Shown piece after piece: positions 1 through 11,129 of a DNA stretch of 64,000 nt (position 1 is its first letter; the number at the start of each line of letters is the position of its first letter). The DNA is from Diaporthe sp. PMI_573. Lineage: Eukaryota; Ascomycota; Sordariomycetes; Diaporthales; Diaporthaceae. The DNA lies in NCBI GenBank assembly GCA_021399435.1, contig JAJTUP010000035.1, positions 248,001-312,000 on the forward strand, read 5' to 3'. The translations under genes were made by a program, and so were the position numbers. Below the pieces are notes generated by a model. That model ran no database searches. It worked only from the letters and a program-made list of their open reading frames with translations, and had not been told where the DNA came from.

Positions 1-1051
1 AACATTCACGCAGAAGGGCTACTTTGTAAACGCAATCGTGCAGAAGACGATGTGAATAACATGCTGCCTCGCTCATGCATGAGACGGACAAGAGACGGGC
101 GTCCCAAGCTGGGCGAAGCTCGATGGTGGTATTGGGGCCGCTGTCCAAGAGCGTCCACGAGAGAGTGCTGCATCCCTTTTTGGCAGTAGCGTCTGAGCCT
201 CTCGTGACTGAGACCCTCCTATTCGAATCCAAGTCCAGGCTACAAATCCTATAGGCCCCTCTCCCTCACCAAAAGAAGTCCCGTACTGATTCGTAGACAA
301 ACTGGACAGTTGGCCGCCCGGCTTTGGTGATCTCGGCAAGACCTTTTGAGGAACTCGTGACCAATTTTATATAGGCATTCATGTTTTTTGACGTCTGGGG
401 GCTCAGAATCGACCTGGCAGTCCTTATGCTCCGACTTTAGGTCTAACAAAGCCACCCATAGCGCATGGTGGAACTCTTCTGGGGCCTGTGATGAGTGTGT
501 GTCTCGACAAATCGGGCAGGCGGCGCGAACACATCACATTGGTTTCGAGAACACGGCGCAGCACACAGCCTTATGTGGTCCGGTGTTGTCTGTACGTGCG
601 TATGCGTATACACACGTCCAGGATAAGGTACTACCGGTATGGAATTTTCCCCACGCGGATCGTCCCGAAGTACCCCATAGGGGGTGTTCGGAAGTGGGTG
701 TGGCGGCTTACAGGAAATCCGCTTCCCCGCCCCCTGGCCGGGAAGCCCCTGGCCACTTCACCACCTTGCAGCGAGAGGCTAAAAATCTCTATCGTACTGC
801 CGGCATAGACGTAGAAGAGGACAGAATACAACGATTTTTCCAAGGGACGCTTCGTGTCCCAAACACTACCCATGAGCACATAATCAAGCAGCTTCAGACG
901 ATAACCTAAGGGGACAATGGGACAGGTACGCGACAGCTCCAGCTCCTTCACGCAATGTGTTGGGCCAACGAGAGCATCGCAGCAGCGAGCTTGCGATTTG
1001 GTGGCCGGCATTCAGTCGGTTCATTGGGCCTTGAATTTAAATCACAAGAAT

Positions 1052-1713
1052 CTACCCCTGAAATGGAATACTGTTGAACCGTGTCATCCCCACGCTCAAC
1101 GGCCATCGTAACATGAGATCATAACATGAGCGGTCACTTCTTCGCACCAAACAAGAAGTTGCCGATAAAACCTGGCCAGATACAAACGACTGCGTCCCCG
1201 CAATAGTGATATTGCCCAAGTTGGTCGTGACAAGATTGGTAGACATCAAAAGTCCCACGTCGATCCGCTGTCCAGATGCTGCGATCTCGTCCGCGAAATG
1301 CTCGACCGTCAAGGCCCGCGAGAGCCTCCGCTTGTTTGCCTCTGGGAGCCTGTACTTCCACAGTATCATCTTCTCCTCCCACGCAAGCGCTTCTTCTGCA
1401 TCGGTGAAGCTGAGGTCGACATCCTTTAGCCTGTCAACCGGCTCGGCGGTGATGCCGGCGGGGAGGTCCATGGAGATTTCGTCTCCCGACTCGGCGAGTT
1501 TGCAATTTCGCTTTTCGTAGAAAGCGTCTTCGAGGCCGCTGGAGGTACTTTGTCGTATATGGTTGCTGATGCTTTGTGCGAGAAAAGGACGGTGATGCGG
1601 CCGTCGGAAACGGTGGCATTCAGTCGAAGGGGAGCCATCGCGGTAAAAATTAGACCGGAATTCCTCTTTGTGCGTTTTGCCTGGACCATCTTCTCGCACC
1701 TCCAGACCTTCAT
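1052..1713 (-). pseudogene. Frameshifted gene of unknown family
   Basis: Two overlapping reading frames on the minus strand look like one broken protein. The first frame starts at an ATG at 1713 and reads sensibly through LNATVSDGRITVLFSHKAS. After about 1560 the second frame carries the protein-like composition: LEDAFYEKRNCKLAESGDE, then an acidic/aliphatic stretch with EEALAWEEKMILWKY, down to about 1150, after which it becomes low quality. No GT-AG intron of reasonable size joins the two frames, so I infer a frameshift near 1550-1570. I do not recognise a named domain. It could be a decayed copy of a conserved fungal hypothetical protein. Confidence 0.35.
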
Positions 1714-1841
1714 CAGCTCTCCAGCTCGCCGTTACCTTGCCGTCACTTTACGCAACGAGGCTGGACCTGGTAGCTGTACCACGCAGACCAAGCTGATGGA
1801 CGGCCGAGAAGTACAGGATTTCCTGACGAGTCGGGGTCTGA

Positions 1842-2249
1842 CGCGGTCGGGCTCTAGAAAGCGGTCCATCGTCACAGATTACTCAGGACGAAGACGCCGA
1901 GACTGAGGACGTGTACCAGGAGCGCTGGGAACGACGGAGCCGCCATTTCAGCGGCGTAAACACATCCTCTGACGACCTGGACCCTGAGATGAGACGCATC
2001 CAGGACAATACGCGATGGTACGACGAATTTGGCCAGTTCTCACGCGCTCGCGACTTCCGGCAAGAGCAAATTGAAGGGAACTCGCAATGGTACGACCGGG
2101 AATTTGGGCAGCTCTCTGAATTGGCCCGCCCCAGGGGGCCTCAGGCCGATGTTTGGGATGATTATGATGAGTGTGATGACATTGATCGGGAACGCCGCCG
2201 GGGCGTGGAGCGAAGGTCGCCCATCAAGACACGTGTCCGGAAGCCCTGA
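1842..2249 (+). CDS. Possible exon of an unknown acidic/arginine-rich protein
   Basis: An open frame of about 135 codons with no upstream ATG: the frame opens after a stop at 1839. It is rich in D, E and R and contains a degenerate internal repeat. The motifs RRIQDNTRWYDEFGQFS and QIEGNSQWYDREFGQLS are about 26 residues apart, which is more order than a random frame would show. It may be an inner exon or a relic. No known domain is recognised, and the lack of a start and of splice-site support keeps confidence low. Confidence 0.25.
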   Translation, partial: RGRALESGPSSQITQDEDAETEDVYQERWERRSRHFSGVNTSSDDLDPEMRRIQDNTRWYDEFGQFSRARDFRQEQIEGNSQWYDREFGQLSELARPRGPQADVWDDYDECDDIDRERRRGVERRSPIKTRVRKP

Positions 2250-2885
2250 CGTGGGGTCTTCTCCAGACTCGGAACGCATACCGAATCTATCACGCTCTTT
2301 CACTAGTCATGGCTCGAACAGAAGCAGCGCATTGTTGGATCCATTGGCCCACGATGACGATGAGCTTCAGCAAGGGATGATACTGAAACAGCTCCATTAC
2401 CGGTGATAAAATCAGCAGGGTGGGCAGGATGGGACGTGATCCCAGTCGGAAGTAGAGCAACCTGGAGCTTACGTGAGATGGGCATACAGTGCCGTGAGTC
2501 CGTCAAGAAAATGCGTGTACAAGCTTGCATCTGCCACATTTCACCGCCTTCAATTCCCCCGAAGCCAGCCCCACTGTTAGTACGGAAAAAAAATAATTCC
2601 CGCTACCCGCCTAACCCCTCGCTGGCCCGCTCACCGTTGTCCGTCGACAACTTCCACACGGAAACGAGGAAGCATCGCGAAAGCGTTTATTCAACAGAAC
2701 GTCTGTTATTTGTTTGGTTAACTCCCAGCTCGAGTTTTCTATTCTCTTCTTTGCCTCGCCGTTCTGCCGCTCTCAACGCGCTTCTAGGCACATAGATCCA
2801 AGGCGATCGAGCCGCGGCAATCCAAACACTCAACAGCATATTTTGGTATCAAGACATAGGCAGTCGAAAGCGCGCTCATTCCGCT

Positions 2886-4863
2886 ATGGCAGAAAAACGT
2901 AGCCTTACCACACTGCCTAACGAGCTCCTTGTGAACGTCGTGGAGCATCTCGATCGCAGAGATATCAGCTCCATCAGTCGTGTGAATCGTCGATTTCACT
3001 GGCTGTGCCTAGACATTTTACTTGAAATCTACATCAAGCAACCGTCTAAGCGCTCGCTCTTCATTGCCGTAAAGGAACGGTCTTGGGATTATCTTCGGCT
3101 ATTCTTCTATGCTGTAAAGCATGATTCTGCGAGCATCGTTCAATGGCTTTTGTTCGACAGCGATCAGCTGGACCTCAAAGGGTTCGTGTACAACTGGGTT
3201 GCCGGACATTTCTTTTAGCTGATTTAACTCCGTTCAGATATATTCCGACGATACTTAATCATAACATCAGTTTCCTCCACTTGGCGATCGTGGCGGATGC
3301 CCCTAGAGTCGCCGCACACTTGGTGAAGCATGGAAGTGATATCAACCACACTGCGGGAGACTACCCGGACTTGCTACCCCTCTACCTGACAGTTGCTCGG
3401 TCTCAGATCTGTCGGCAGAAAGATCTTGACGTGTCCCTTCGCATTGCCTGCAGTTACGCTCTGCCGAGAACCGCACGGTTTCTTCTAACCAGAGGGGCGG
3501 ATGTCAATGCGATAGGCTGCGGTATATCTGCTCTGCATGCTGCAGTGACCAGAAGGGTCCCGCGGCCTCAGTTTCTGCTGCCATTTCTATTTCTAGATCC
3601 TGACCTATTTCTAGATCCTGACTCGGATGAAGAGATGCACTGGCAATCGATGATTTTGCAGACTGTCTCAATCTTGCTGGACTTCGGGGCAGACATCCAG
3701 CTTCAGACAAGCGTCTCGAGGGTTCACAAGTGCAATTACGGCTGTTGGCGCTCTCTAGATTGTGACCACAGAGGCCAGACTCCTCTTCATCTGGCAGCGG
3801 CAGGTGGCATAAAGAAGGTTGTGTCTCTTCTACTAGAACATGGTGCTGACCCCACATTTCCCAACGACGACGGGTACACGCCGCTATACACGGCTTTAGT
3901 CCAGGGACACGGAGGCATCGCATGCATGTTCATGAACCAAATCACCGGCACAGTTAACCCTGTCACTTTCTTGCCTCTCCAAACTACGGCCCTACATGTC
4001 GCTTGCCGATACGCTTTGCACGTATGGTGTTCAAGATCTTGACGAAGGGAGCAAACGCAAATGCTCTCGATCATACTGGACGGACGGCACTTCACGAAGT
4101 TCTCCAACGAACCCACCGGGATCGAGAGGAGGATGTCATCAAGACGCTGGAATATCTTGGTAAATTCGGAGCAGATCCTGACATATCTGCGAATTTACAA
4201 TCCCCTCGGCTGCTGGCACAAACCCATCCATTCGCGCAGGTTCAAAAAATGTTCGCACGAGTTCAAAAGAAATCTGTACGTATCCATACGCGCCGCGGTT
4301 CTGCACACATCCACGACAAGATCAAGACCGATTCTCCGAAGTAAGTACAGCATTGTCAGACGGTTATCGCCAACTCGGGTCCTAATCTCTGTACTTCAAG
4401 GCACCGTTCAGAAGACTTCGCTAAGAACGAGAGTCGCATCCCTGCCATACGTTTCAATGATTCCGCAGCGCGGACTGCCCACCCCGGCAGTCCGTGGCTT
4501 CCTGAAAAAACGCAACAACTTGCGAAGAGCCTGCGTTCTACTTGCATACGTCCAAAAGAGCAACCTACCAATGCGGAACACCTTCCTCTCTTGGAGATAA
4601 ACCGAACAGATAGCAGTCTAAGTCGCGCAAACTATCCGGCTCCCCCGATAGCTAGAACGCCTGCAGCAACACCGGCGCCGCAACGTGCGACCGCTCAGGG
4701 TGCAGCGCATACAGTCACAGCACAATTCTGGAGCATCTTCGCCATGCGTGGCTTTGAGCAATCCGAGAGTGACCAAAATAACAACGCAAAGACGGACGAG
4801 GGTGTGAAATCAGATGGTGCTCGTAAGAAAAATAAGTGGAAGCCTTTGAAGCTTGAATCATGA
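2886..4863 (+). CDS. F-box and ankyrin-repeat protein, with a frameshift in the ankyrin array
   Basis: Probable substrate receptor of an SCF ubiquitin ligase (inference from the domain pair). Exon 1 (2886-3181) starts at an ATG and encodes an N-terminal F-box: LTTLPNELLVNVVEHL, then DISSISRVNRRFHWLC. A 56-nt intron 3182-3237 (GTTCGT...CAG, CTGAT branch) joins in frame to 3238 onward. There follow several ankyrin repeats, for example QTPLHLAAAGGIKKVVSLLL and LLEHGADPTFPNDDGYTPL. Near 4020 the frame slips by one base: the array continues in another frame (VFKILTKGANANALDHTGR). Read literally, the protein stops at 4042 (366 aa). The shifted frame runs through a second intron, 4341-4400 (GTAAGT...CAAG), to a stop at 4863. 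The gene is therefore either a recent pseudogene, a truncated allele or affected by a base-call error. Confidence 0.75.
3587..3622 (+). repeat. 18-bp in-frame tandem duplication
   Basis: Two back-to-back copies of an 18-bp unit (3587-3604 and 3605-3622), each reading LFLDPD in the ankyrin gene. The unit is a multiple of three, so the frame is kept. It sits in a linker between ankyrin repeats. Confidence 0.85.
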
Positions 4864-5447
4864 TGCAGCCGAGTGTGGCCGCCGCGGCGGCGAAACTCGT
4901 CGAGGCGCAGCTTGAGGGCGGCATCAGCGGGGACGGAGGCGATTTTGACGCCGGACACGAGGACAACACGGCGGAGTATACACTTCGAGTCCCCCTTTGC
5001 AGTACCTGCCAAAAACACCTTGTTAACCTGCGCTGGGAGTGTCGAGAGTGCACCGATACGCACTTCTGCTCAGCTTGCCGTACCACTCACTCTCACCACA
5101 GAATGAAGGCCTTCACCCAACCTATCATCTCTGGCGACACCAGTAGTTGTGCCACAGATTCAGATTCGGAATCCGATGCGGAAATTCAAACCGGGGCTGA
5201 TACTGCAGACGACCCTACCATCGGACGTCATAATAGGGCGAAGCAGACGGACAACCTGGATGAGGAAAGGCAGCACGGGGCAAAAAGGTTCCCAGCACAG
5301 ACAGAGTCAACGGAGAGTCTCTTCCTCGATTGGGACGAGGTCGACTCTGATCTGCGAGACGATGGAGTCGAACAGCGCCATGTCATACGACGACCACGGT
5401 CACAGGTCTCGCATACCGTAGTTGTTGAAGGCTGCCACGAGCACTAG
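4860..5447 (+). CDS. ZZ-type zinc-finger protein
   Basis: A 195-aa ORF starting at an ATG that overlaps the stop codon of the preceding ankyrin gene (TGATG arrangement). Residues about 47-82 form a ZZ-like zinc-binding module: CSTCQKHLVN, then WECRECTDTHFCSACRTTH, then SHHRMK. ZZ fingers usually mediate protein-protein contacts. The remainder is acidic and low-complexity (DSDSESDAE). Because the ORF begins exactly where the F-box/ankyrin frame ends, it may be the last exon of that gene. A GT at 4804 with the AG at 4867-4868 would give an in-frame join, but the donor is weak, so I keep it separate. Confidence 0.6.
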   Translation: MMQPSVAAAAAKLVEAQLEGGISGDGGDFDAGHEDNTAEYTLRVPLCSTCQKHLVNLRWECRECTDTHFCSACRTTHSHHRMKAFTQPIISGDTSSCATDSDSESDAEIQTGADTADDPTIGRHNRAKQTDNLDEERQHGAKRFPAQTESTESLFLDWDEVDSDLRDDGVEQRHVIRRPRSQVSHTVVVEGCHEH

Positions 5448-6124
5448 CCCTGAGGTCGTTGAAGACTATGGAGGTTTTGAGGGGGAGGCATTTGTGATAT
5501 ATATAATTTAACAACGTACATATACATTACATGAGTTTCGTTGTGAAATATAGTCTGCCCGCACTGGTCAAATGATTGCTGCCTGTTACCGGCCATCCCT
5601 TTGGGGGCCGCAAGAGCACCGTGAGTTCAAGGGCAGGGGTCAATTGCCAATCTGGGCTGCTGTCACTTAACCATGGTCGTTGATGTGTACAGTGTGTAAA
5701 TCAAGCAAAATGGCACTAGGTGGGACACTTTTAGAAATCCGACAAATGTTGCAAAAGCGGAAGCTACTTATGCTCTTGACTGTAGAAAGGTCTTGAAATT
5801 GGGTTTAAAGTTTTAACTACATTCTTCCCTAATTAAGTTTTACTTAATGACTAAATGCTTCAGATTTTCAGCGCTCTATACGAGATTCCAAAGCCGTATT
5901 TATTAAGCGCATTCCTAAAATACGAATTTCATCCCTATCAACTATATATAACCCATAAGAGTGCACGCTCACTTGTCGATCTATGCATCAGACATCACAG
6001 AGCGCACTTTTCACATTGACTTACAAATTCATGCCAATCTTTTCTATCTAAAGTACGACCCCCGGATTCTGTTTCGCATCAAGCCTTGAATTTCCAAACC
6101 TGCGATACACAGTCGCAATACAGG
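5448..6124. other. Intergenic, AT-rich
   Basis: No credible coding frame. The 3' half (about 5800-6000) is AT-rich with TATATATAA-like stretches near 5940, which could serve the promoter of the ankyrin gene starting at 6125. Confidence 0.5.
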
Positions 6125-6826
6125 ATGGATTCACCAACTTCAACACTTGTAGCTAGTCCAGCGCCTAGTCCAGCACATTCTTGGTCCAGTGGATACAGCA
6201 CAGCCTCAACTTTGATGGAAAATACCAGCTTTCCCACCGGGTTACATAATAATTTTGCTGATGATCCGTCTTCCGAAATAGACATAGGCGCCTTCTGTCT
6301 GGCGTGCTTGCAAGGCGGAGACGTCCTGCAAGCGTATCTGGCGAGCTCAGATGTCGATCTAAATAGTCCACTGCCGGACAGGTCCGGCGATAATATGTTC
6401 CACATTATCCTCCGCATCCCCGCAGACCAATTTCAAGATGGCAAAGGCGAAGTGATAAAATCATTGCTTCGGAACGGCGCCGATCCTCTTGCTCGGAACC
6501 GCCTGGGTGACAATATACTGCATATCCTGGCAGGATCTACCGAGCGAGAGAGTCATGATCTTCTCAGCTTCCTTCTAGATGGTAACACAACTGATCTTTT
6601 AGATGTACGCACTGCTTGTAAAGAGGCTCTAGATCAACAGAATGACTTTGGGGATACACCTCTGATAGTCGCAGTACTTTACAATCAGCACCTCTCTGCT
6701 CAGCTTTTGCTAAGAAGCGGTGCTAACATACAAGTCAAAGGGGAGTTTGATATGACAGCAATAGAGTTTGCGATATCAAGGGACTATCATGACGTAACAG
6801 ACGTTCTAAGGCAATACTCAAAATAA
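6125..6826 (+). CDS. Small ankyrin-repeat protein
   Basis: A single-exon gene of 233 aa. I chose the ATG at 6125 (MDSPTSTLV) because the frame upstream of it offers only a TTG. After a Ser/Pro-rich N-terminus there are three recognisable ankyrin units: DNMFHIILRIP with LLRNGADPLARNRLG; DNILHILAGSTERE; and DTPLIVAVLYNQHLSAQLLL with RSGANIQVKG. The last repeat ends with ISRDYHDVTDVLRQYSK. No other domain is visible, so the partner is unknown. It may be paralogous to the F-box/ankyrin gene upstream. The codon frame is intact throughout. Confidence 0.75.
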   Translation: MDSPTSTLVASPAPSPAHSWSSGYSTASTLMENTSFPTGLHNNFADDPSSEIDIGAFCLACLQGGDVLQAYLASSDVDLNSPLPDRSGDNMFHIILRIPADQFQDGKGEVIKSLLRNGADPLARNRLGDNILHILAGSTERESHDLLSFLLDGNTTDLLDVRTACKEALDQQNDFGDTPLIVAVLYNQHLSAQLLLRSGANIQVKGEFDMTAIEFAISRDYHDVTDVLRQYSK

Positions 6827-7744
6827 GAATCAAATATATTATATAATAAGATACTACGATATTACAACCTTACGTAGAATGCGTGGTAATTGGTTGGTCT
6901 ATTTGTTGTTCAGAATACTATCATGACGCTCCACCGTGAATGCCACATAGATCGCCGTGAATACACTTAAGAAGAAATAAAAAAAATCGGAATGGCCGCA
7001 GCTTTACTTGACCACTTACCAGTTGCGGAGGTTGGGTTTACAGCTGACTCGAGAGGATAGGGTAAATCCGAGGGATTTTGTGTAAGGTCAGGTTACTCAG
7101 GGCTCACTGCTGTACATCGGGAGAGGGCTGAGCTGTAAGAGCATGCCTGTCTCGATTCCGAAATTTCATTCTCCTTCGTCGGGAATGACCTCGCAGGGTC
7201 ATTTCCTCTGACCAGACGTGCCGTCAATCCAGTGTGTATATCTGCGCTGCTTGGTCAAGCAGTCGTCGACAGTGATGCCTAAGGTATGATTTAGAGACGG
7301 AAACGGAAATCTATCATCTGAATATTATACGCGTGACCACGAGCACGCCATCCACGAGTGCCTGAAACAAACGTTATTTGAGATCGGTCCAGAACAGGGG
7401 TGAATATAGGTCCTAAACGTACTGAATTCTGGGAACGAATTTATTTAAGCTGATCGCGGGTGAGGCCTGCCGGTATATTGAAGCTACTTCTTTTTGTGCG
7501 TCCCGTGGCTGACACTACCTTGCGGACTTATAGTCAAACTGTTTCATTCTTCATTTCTGTCGATCCAAGACGGCAAGTCAAATTACCTCGAGAGAGTTAT
7601 TCTTTTGGGTTTATATGTTATCATCGCCTTGGCGTTCTATGCTACTCGTAGCGGCGTCCTTAACAACACGATGGTTTCTCCGTCCTGGAAGTCGCGCCTA
7701 GGGTTATTTTTCGGCGATTTACGAGAATTGCTTCCCTGACGGCG
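6827..7744. other. Intergenic
   Basis: AT-rich at the left. Short frames between 7460 and 7739 lack any domain-like features. No gene can be supported. Confidence 0.5.
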
Positions 7745-8060
7745 CAGACTTGCCTATCCTGATATCATATCCGATATGATAAATTATCCTGATATCAGGA
7801 TAACACACTATCCTGATATGATATCAGCTTAGCAGGATAGCATAGATGATATCAAGCTAGCAGCTTTAGCAGCCTTAGCAGAGATGATATAACAACAGAT
7901 GTATGGATTAAAGGGCAATATTTCATTCCATTCTAATCTAGATCATCATCTGAATCAACCCGAATACTACCGTTTATTTCACCGTCCACAACGAGCCCTC
8001 TACCACCACGTGATGATGGTATAATGATATCAGGATAGCATATCAGGATAGGCAAGTCTG
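7745..8060. mobile_element. MITE-like element with 21-bp perfect terminal inverted repeats
   Basis: The left end (7745-7765, beginning CAGACTTGCCTATCC) is a perfect inverted match to the right end (8040-8060). Inside both ends the motif TATCCTGATAT and its complement recur several times (for example near 7786, 7809 and 8031), which is typical of subterminal repeats of hAT-like DNA transposons. At 316 bp it has no coding capacity, so it would be non-autonomous. The four bases flanking each side are both GGCG. No 8-bp duplication is seen, so the superfamily is uncertain. CAG termini fit hAT. Confidence 0.8.
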
Positions 8061-9843
8061 GGCGTCACCAACATTCTTTCTACAACAGCTATCTCGCAGT
8101 AGATGGCGTCACTTAAGTGAGGGGTGGAGGGCGTGTATAGTTCGGTATGCACTCGCGCTCCAGCTGGTTTACAAGAGTCCTGAGCTAGGAAAATAATCGA
8201 TGAGGCACTCCGGTATGTTTATGAGGCTTACTTGGAAGATTCTGAGGCGTGTTTGTCCCAGTTGATGCTGACAGGTGAAAGCGCACGCACAAAGCATGGC
8301 CGCTTTTGGCAGACCACGGTGTCGTTTGATTACTAAAATTGGAAGGATTACGGCCCATGGCAGGGCGCTACCTTCTATGTAAGGAAGGAAGCTGTCAGGA
8401 ATTGTAGGGGCAAGGTTTAAATCCTAGAGGGTGTGGGCGCACGGGCCACACGCAGCCAATTACCAGTGGGGCCCAAACTTTTCTATATTTAAAGGGGTTT
8501 TGGGTAAGTCCCAGACTCTTGATCCTCCTCTTTCTCCACGCAAACCTGTTTCTAGGCTCCCAGGAACACACGGTTCAAGAAATAAAATCACGTTACTAGT
8601 GGCACGCCAGTCATATATACCCCTCCGATCATTCATGACATTGTCTTTCAAAGCGCAGAATCTGCTGGCGGGCTTCGAATTTAGAGCTAGAAGACTGGAA
8701 TCGCAAGCAACGACGAGACTGCGAAATGTGACAGCAACCCTTTTTGGCGACGATCTCGTCTTTCTCGTCAACATAAAGAAACCCGAACGCCCGATGCGAC
8801 ATCTACAACCACAACTCCAGCTCGACAGGTATCGTAGCCCCTATAAACTCTCGTCGATAGCTAATTATGCCACGTGCCCCGTGCCTGGTCGCGTGACACA
8901 AAATTTCAGTTAAAACCACTAAAAACCCCGCCGAAACTATCATGCACAATCCTTTCCCGCCGCGACCCTGATTTGTCAACCGCCACACCCATCTTCTAAA
9001 GACTGCCTGTTAATTATATTCTCTTAAAGACATTTGTTTTTACAAAACATAGAGTACCCCATAGTCAGAAACTTAAAGTACATATTGCAGCACTCTGGAA
9101 AGTACACTATACAGCACACACACAGGCCACTTTGTGGTGTCCGCAAGGACGACAGATTGAGACCCATGTCACATTTGAATAAGACCCACAATTCTTTTAC
9201 AGGTTTAGACATAGCATTCGAACCGGTGCCCGCAGTAACCTCGAATTCCACGTGAATGGGACGACGCGTCAACTGCTCTGCGTCGATTACAAATTGCGTG
9301 GGGGCCACAGTGGGTGCCCCGAGGGGAAACAGACCAAGGCACACAGTTGCCCCAGTACCACGACAGATCGAGTAAACTGGCTGACTGGTATAAACTGTCA
9401 AAATGGCTGCGTTCTGAATCCGACCTTTTTCTGTCTTCGAGAGCCAGTAATTTCCAAACACACAATGGAGTGGTTTTGCCCTAAAGGGAAGGTTTGTATT
9501 TAGCGTCTGGTGCCACCCACTTGAAGGCTTATGCCTGTTATCCCAGCGCCCCGTGACAAGTAAAAGGCATTCCACCAATTAGCGACGCTGACCCCGCTGC
9601 CCTGTAATCCTCAGTTGTATTATATCGTTTTTTAAGGGTCAGACTCTGGATCATCTTTACATCCGCTTTTCCGGACACTTCAAACCATACGACCTTTTGT
9701 GTTCCTGCATTGAGGACAATCTGCCCTACGACGACACAACAAAATTCTCGGTATCAACCATCTCGGTCGAAGCCCCGCCATTCGCATTCTCACAGCTGCC
9801 GCCGCCTTCCCAAAAACCTCGAAGCTGTCTGTCCTAGCTCGCA
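8061..9843. other. Intergenic, no gene seen
   Basis: Short frames at 8431-8913, 9024-9578 and 9710-9925 have low-complexity or random-like translations. The stretch just left of 9844 probably contains the promoter and 5' UTR of the RER1 gene. Confidence 0.45.
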
Positions 9844-10385
9844 ATGGATGCTCCCAAACCGGATCAGACCACCTTCACCTCAGTGTCGGCACAGACATCA
9901 GACCTACAAAGGAAATACCAGGTGATATTAGATCAGTCAACTCCGCATGTTACGTGCAGATGGATCGGAACGGCTGTCTTGTTGCTCTTGTTCTTTGCGC
10001 GCATCCTGCACGCACAAGGCTGGTACCTCGGTCCGTTTACTTCCCATTGCTCTCCGATATATTTCCCACTGACAACATGGTAGTGGCCTATACACTTGGA
10101 ATTTATCTGCTCACCCTCTTCTGCTGCTTCCTGCACCCCAAGTTCGACCCTCTAAATGAAGCTATCGATAACCAGATGGAGGAAGGCACTGCTGGGTCCT
10201 TGCCGACAAAGCAGGACGAGGAGTTTAAGCCCTTTGTTCGACGTTTGCCAGAGTTTAAGTTCTGGCACTCTGCCACTCGTGCTATCCTCGTCAGCTTTAT
10301 CTGCATTTGGGTCGAGATCTTCGACGTTCCGGTATTCTGGCCGTTGCTAGTTATATATTGGCTCATCCTGTTCTTATTGACAGCT
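9844..10385 (+). pseudogene. rer1: RER1-like Golgi-to-ER retrieval receptor, 3' end lost
   Basis: RER1 is a four-helix Golgi membrane protein that returns ER membrane proteins. Exon 1 is 9844-10030 (MDAPKPDQTTF..., with STPHVTCRWIGTAVLLLLFF and ILHAQGWY). A 53-nt intron 10031-10083 (GTCCGT...GTAG, CTGAC branch) joins in frame to VAYTLGIYLLTLF. The family signature KQDEEFKPFVRRLPEFKFWH is intact, followed by PVFWPLLVIYWLILFLLT. Immediately after, at about 10385, the sequence becomes antisense LINE and a stop follows at 10398. The expected C-terminal tail (the MRRQ...KYRYVPF region of the family) is missing. The gene is otherwise clean, so truncation looks recent. A full-length copy presumably exists elsewhere, since the gene is normally important. 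Confidence 0.88.
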
Positions 10386-11050
10386 CTTGCTGCTTTATAG
10401 TTGAACTCATGCATCCAGACGTTAGAGGCGTAGTCTATCGCAGGCGCGACCGTGGCTGTGAACAACTGTCTCGCTGTTGGTGGTGACAGGCCACGGAGTC
10501 TTCTCAGTTCCATCACCGCCTCCAGCCCCTTGGTGGCGGCCCTCGCGATGTGTTCCTTATACTTGAGCTTGGCGTCCATGACCACTCCGAGTACTTTGAT
10601 GTGGTCTTTAGGTTGGACCCTTCGGCCCTTGATCCTGAAGGGTTCGGTGTCGGACTTGTACGCTTTGCGAGTAAAGTGAATGATCGCTGTTTTGTCCGCT
10701 TCAAAAGTCGCGCCACTTCTCCTTTCCCATTCCATGGCGCTATTTATGATTACTTCAATTCCTTCGCGGTTGCTCTGTGCCGTCGGTCCTGTGACCCATA
10801 GCAGTCGATTTTCCGTTGTACCAGGTCTGCGTTGAAGAAGAGGAACAGGACCGGTGATAGGGGCGACCCCTGAGGCAACCCTGCCTGCGGGAGGTCCCGG
10901 TTAAGGAACACATCGCGAGGGCTGCCACCAAAGGACTGGAGGCGGTGATGGAACTGAGAAGACTCCGTGGCTTTTCGACCAGGTATAAACCTCTCAACTG
11001 TTGGAAATCTATAAGTGTTAAAAAGTGCCTTTGGTTGCGCTTTAAGACAC
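10386..11050 (-). mobile_element. Rearranged internal fragment of a Tad-like LINE reverse transcriptase
   Basis: Read on the minus strand, about 10830-10890 contains the reverse-transcriptase motif GLPQGSPLSPVLFLFFNADL. It is followed by VTGPTAQSNREGIEVIINSA in another frame, then WERRSGATFEADKTAIIHF and LGVVMDAKLKYKEHIARAA (10390-10735). These are the palm/thumb parts of fungal non-LTR elements. The segment that should carry the catalytic FVDD box between them is deleted, and frames change, so it is dead. It is an internal piece with no poly-A end, fused directly to RER1 on its left. That argues for rearrangement rather than a simple insertion. Confidence 0.85.
10491..10970. repeat. Inverted repeat inside the LINE fragment
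   Basis: About 69 bp at 10491-10559 recur inverted at 10902-10970 with only a few mismatches. Both encode the LINE string EHIARAATKGLEAVMELRRL, on the minus strand in the left arm and the plus strand in the right arm. The element is therefore a fold-back chimera of two oppositely oriented LINE pieces about 340 bp apart. Confidence 0.85.
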
Positions 11051-11129
11051 ATTGGTTACCAAGTCTGCCTTCCTACTATAGAAGAAAATCGTCCGTGGTA
11101 GGAGACGGTACAAAACCCGAATGTGTCTA

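Noticed and set aside
388..909. 173-codon plus-strand frame
   Set aside because: Translation lacks domain-like features, there are equally long frames on both strands, and no splice or start evidence supports it.
4823..4868. Intron joining the ankyrin gene to the ZZ ORF using GTAAGA at 4823
   Set aside because: The phase does not match the ZZ frame; an alternative weak donor at 4804 fits but is not convincing.
9024..9578. 184-codon minus-strand frame
   Set aside because: Composition looks random and no motif is visible; an overlapping plus-strand frame is as good.
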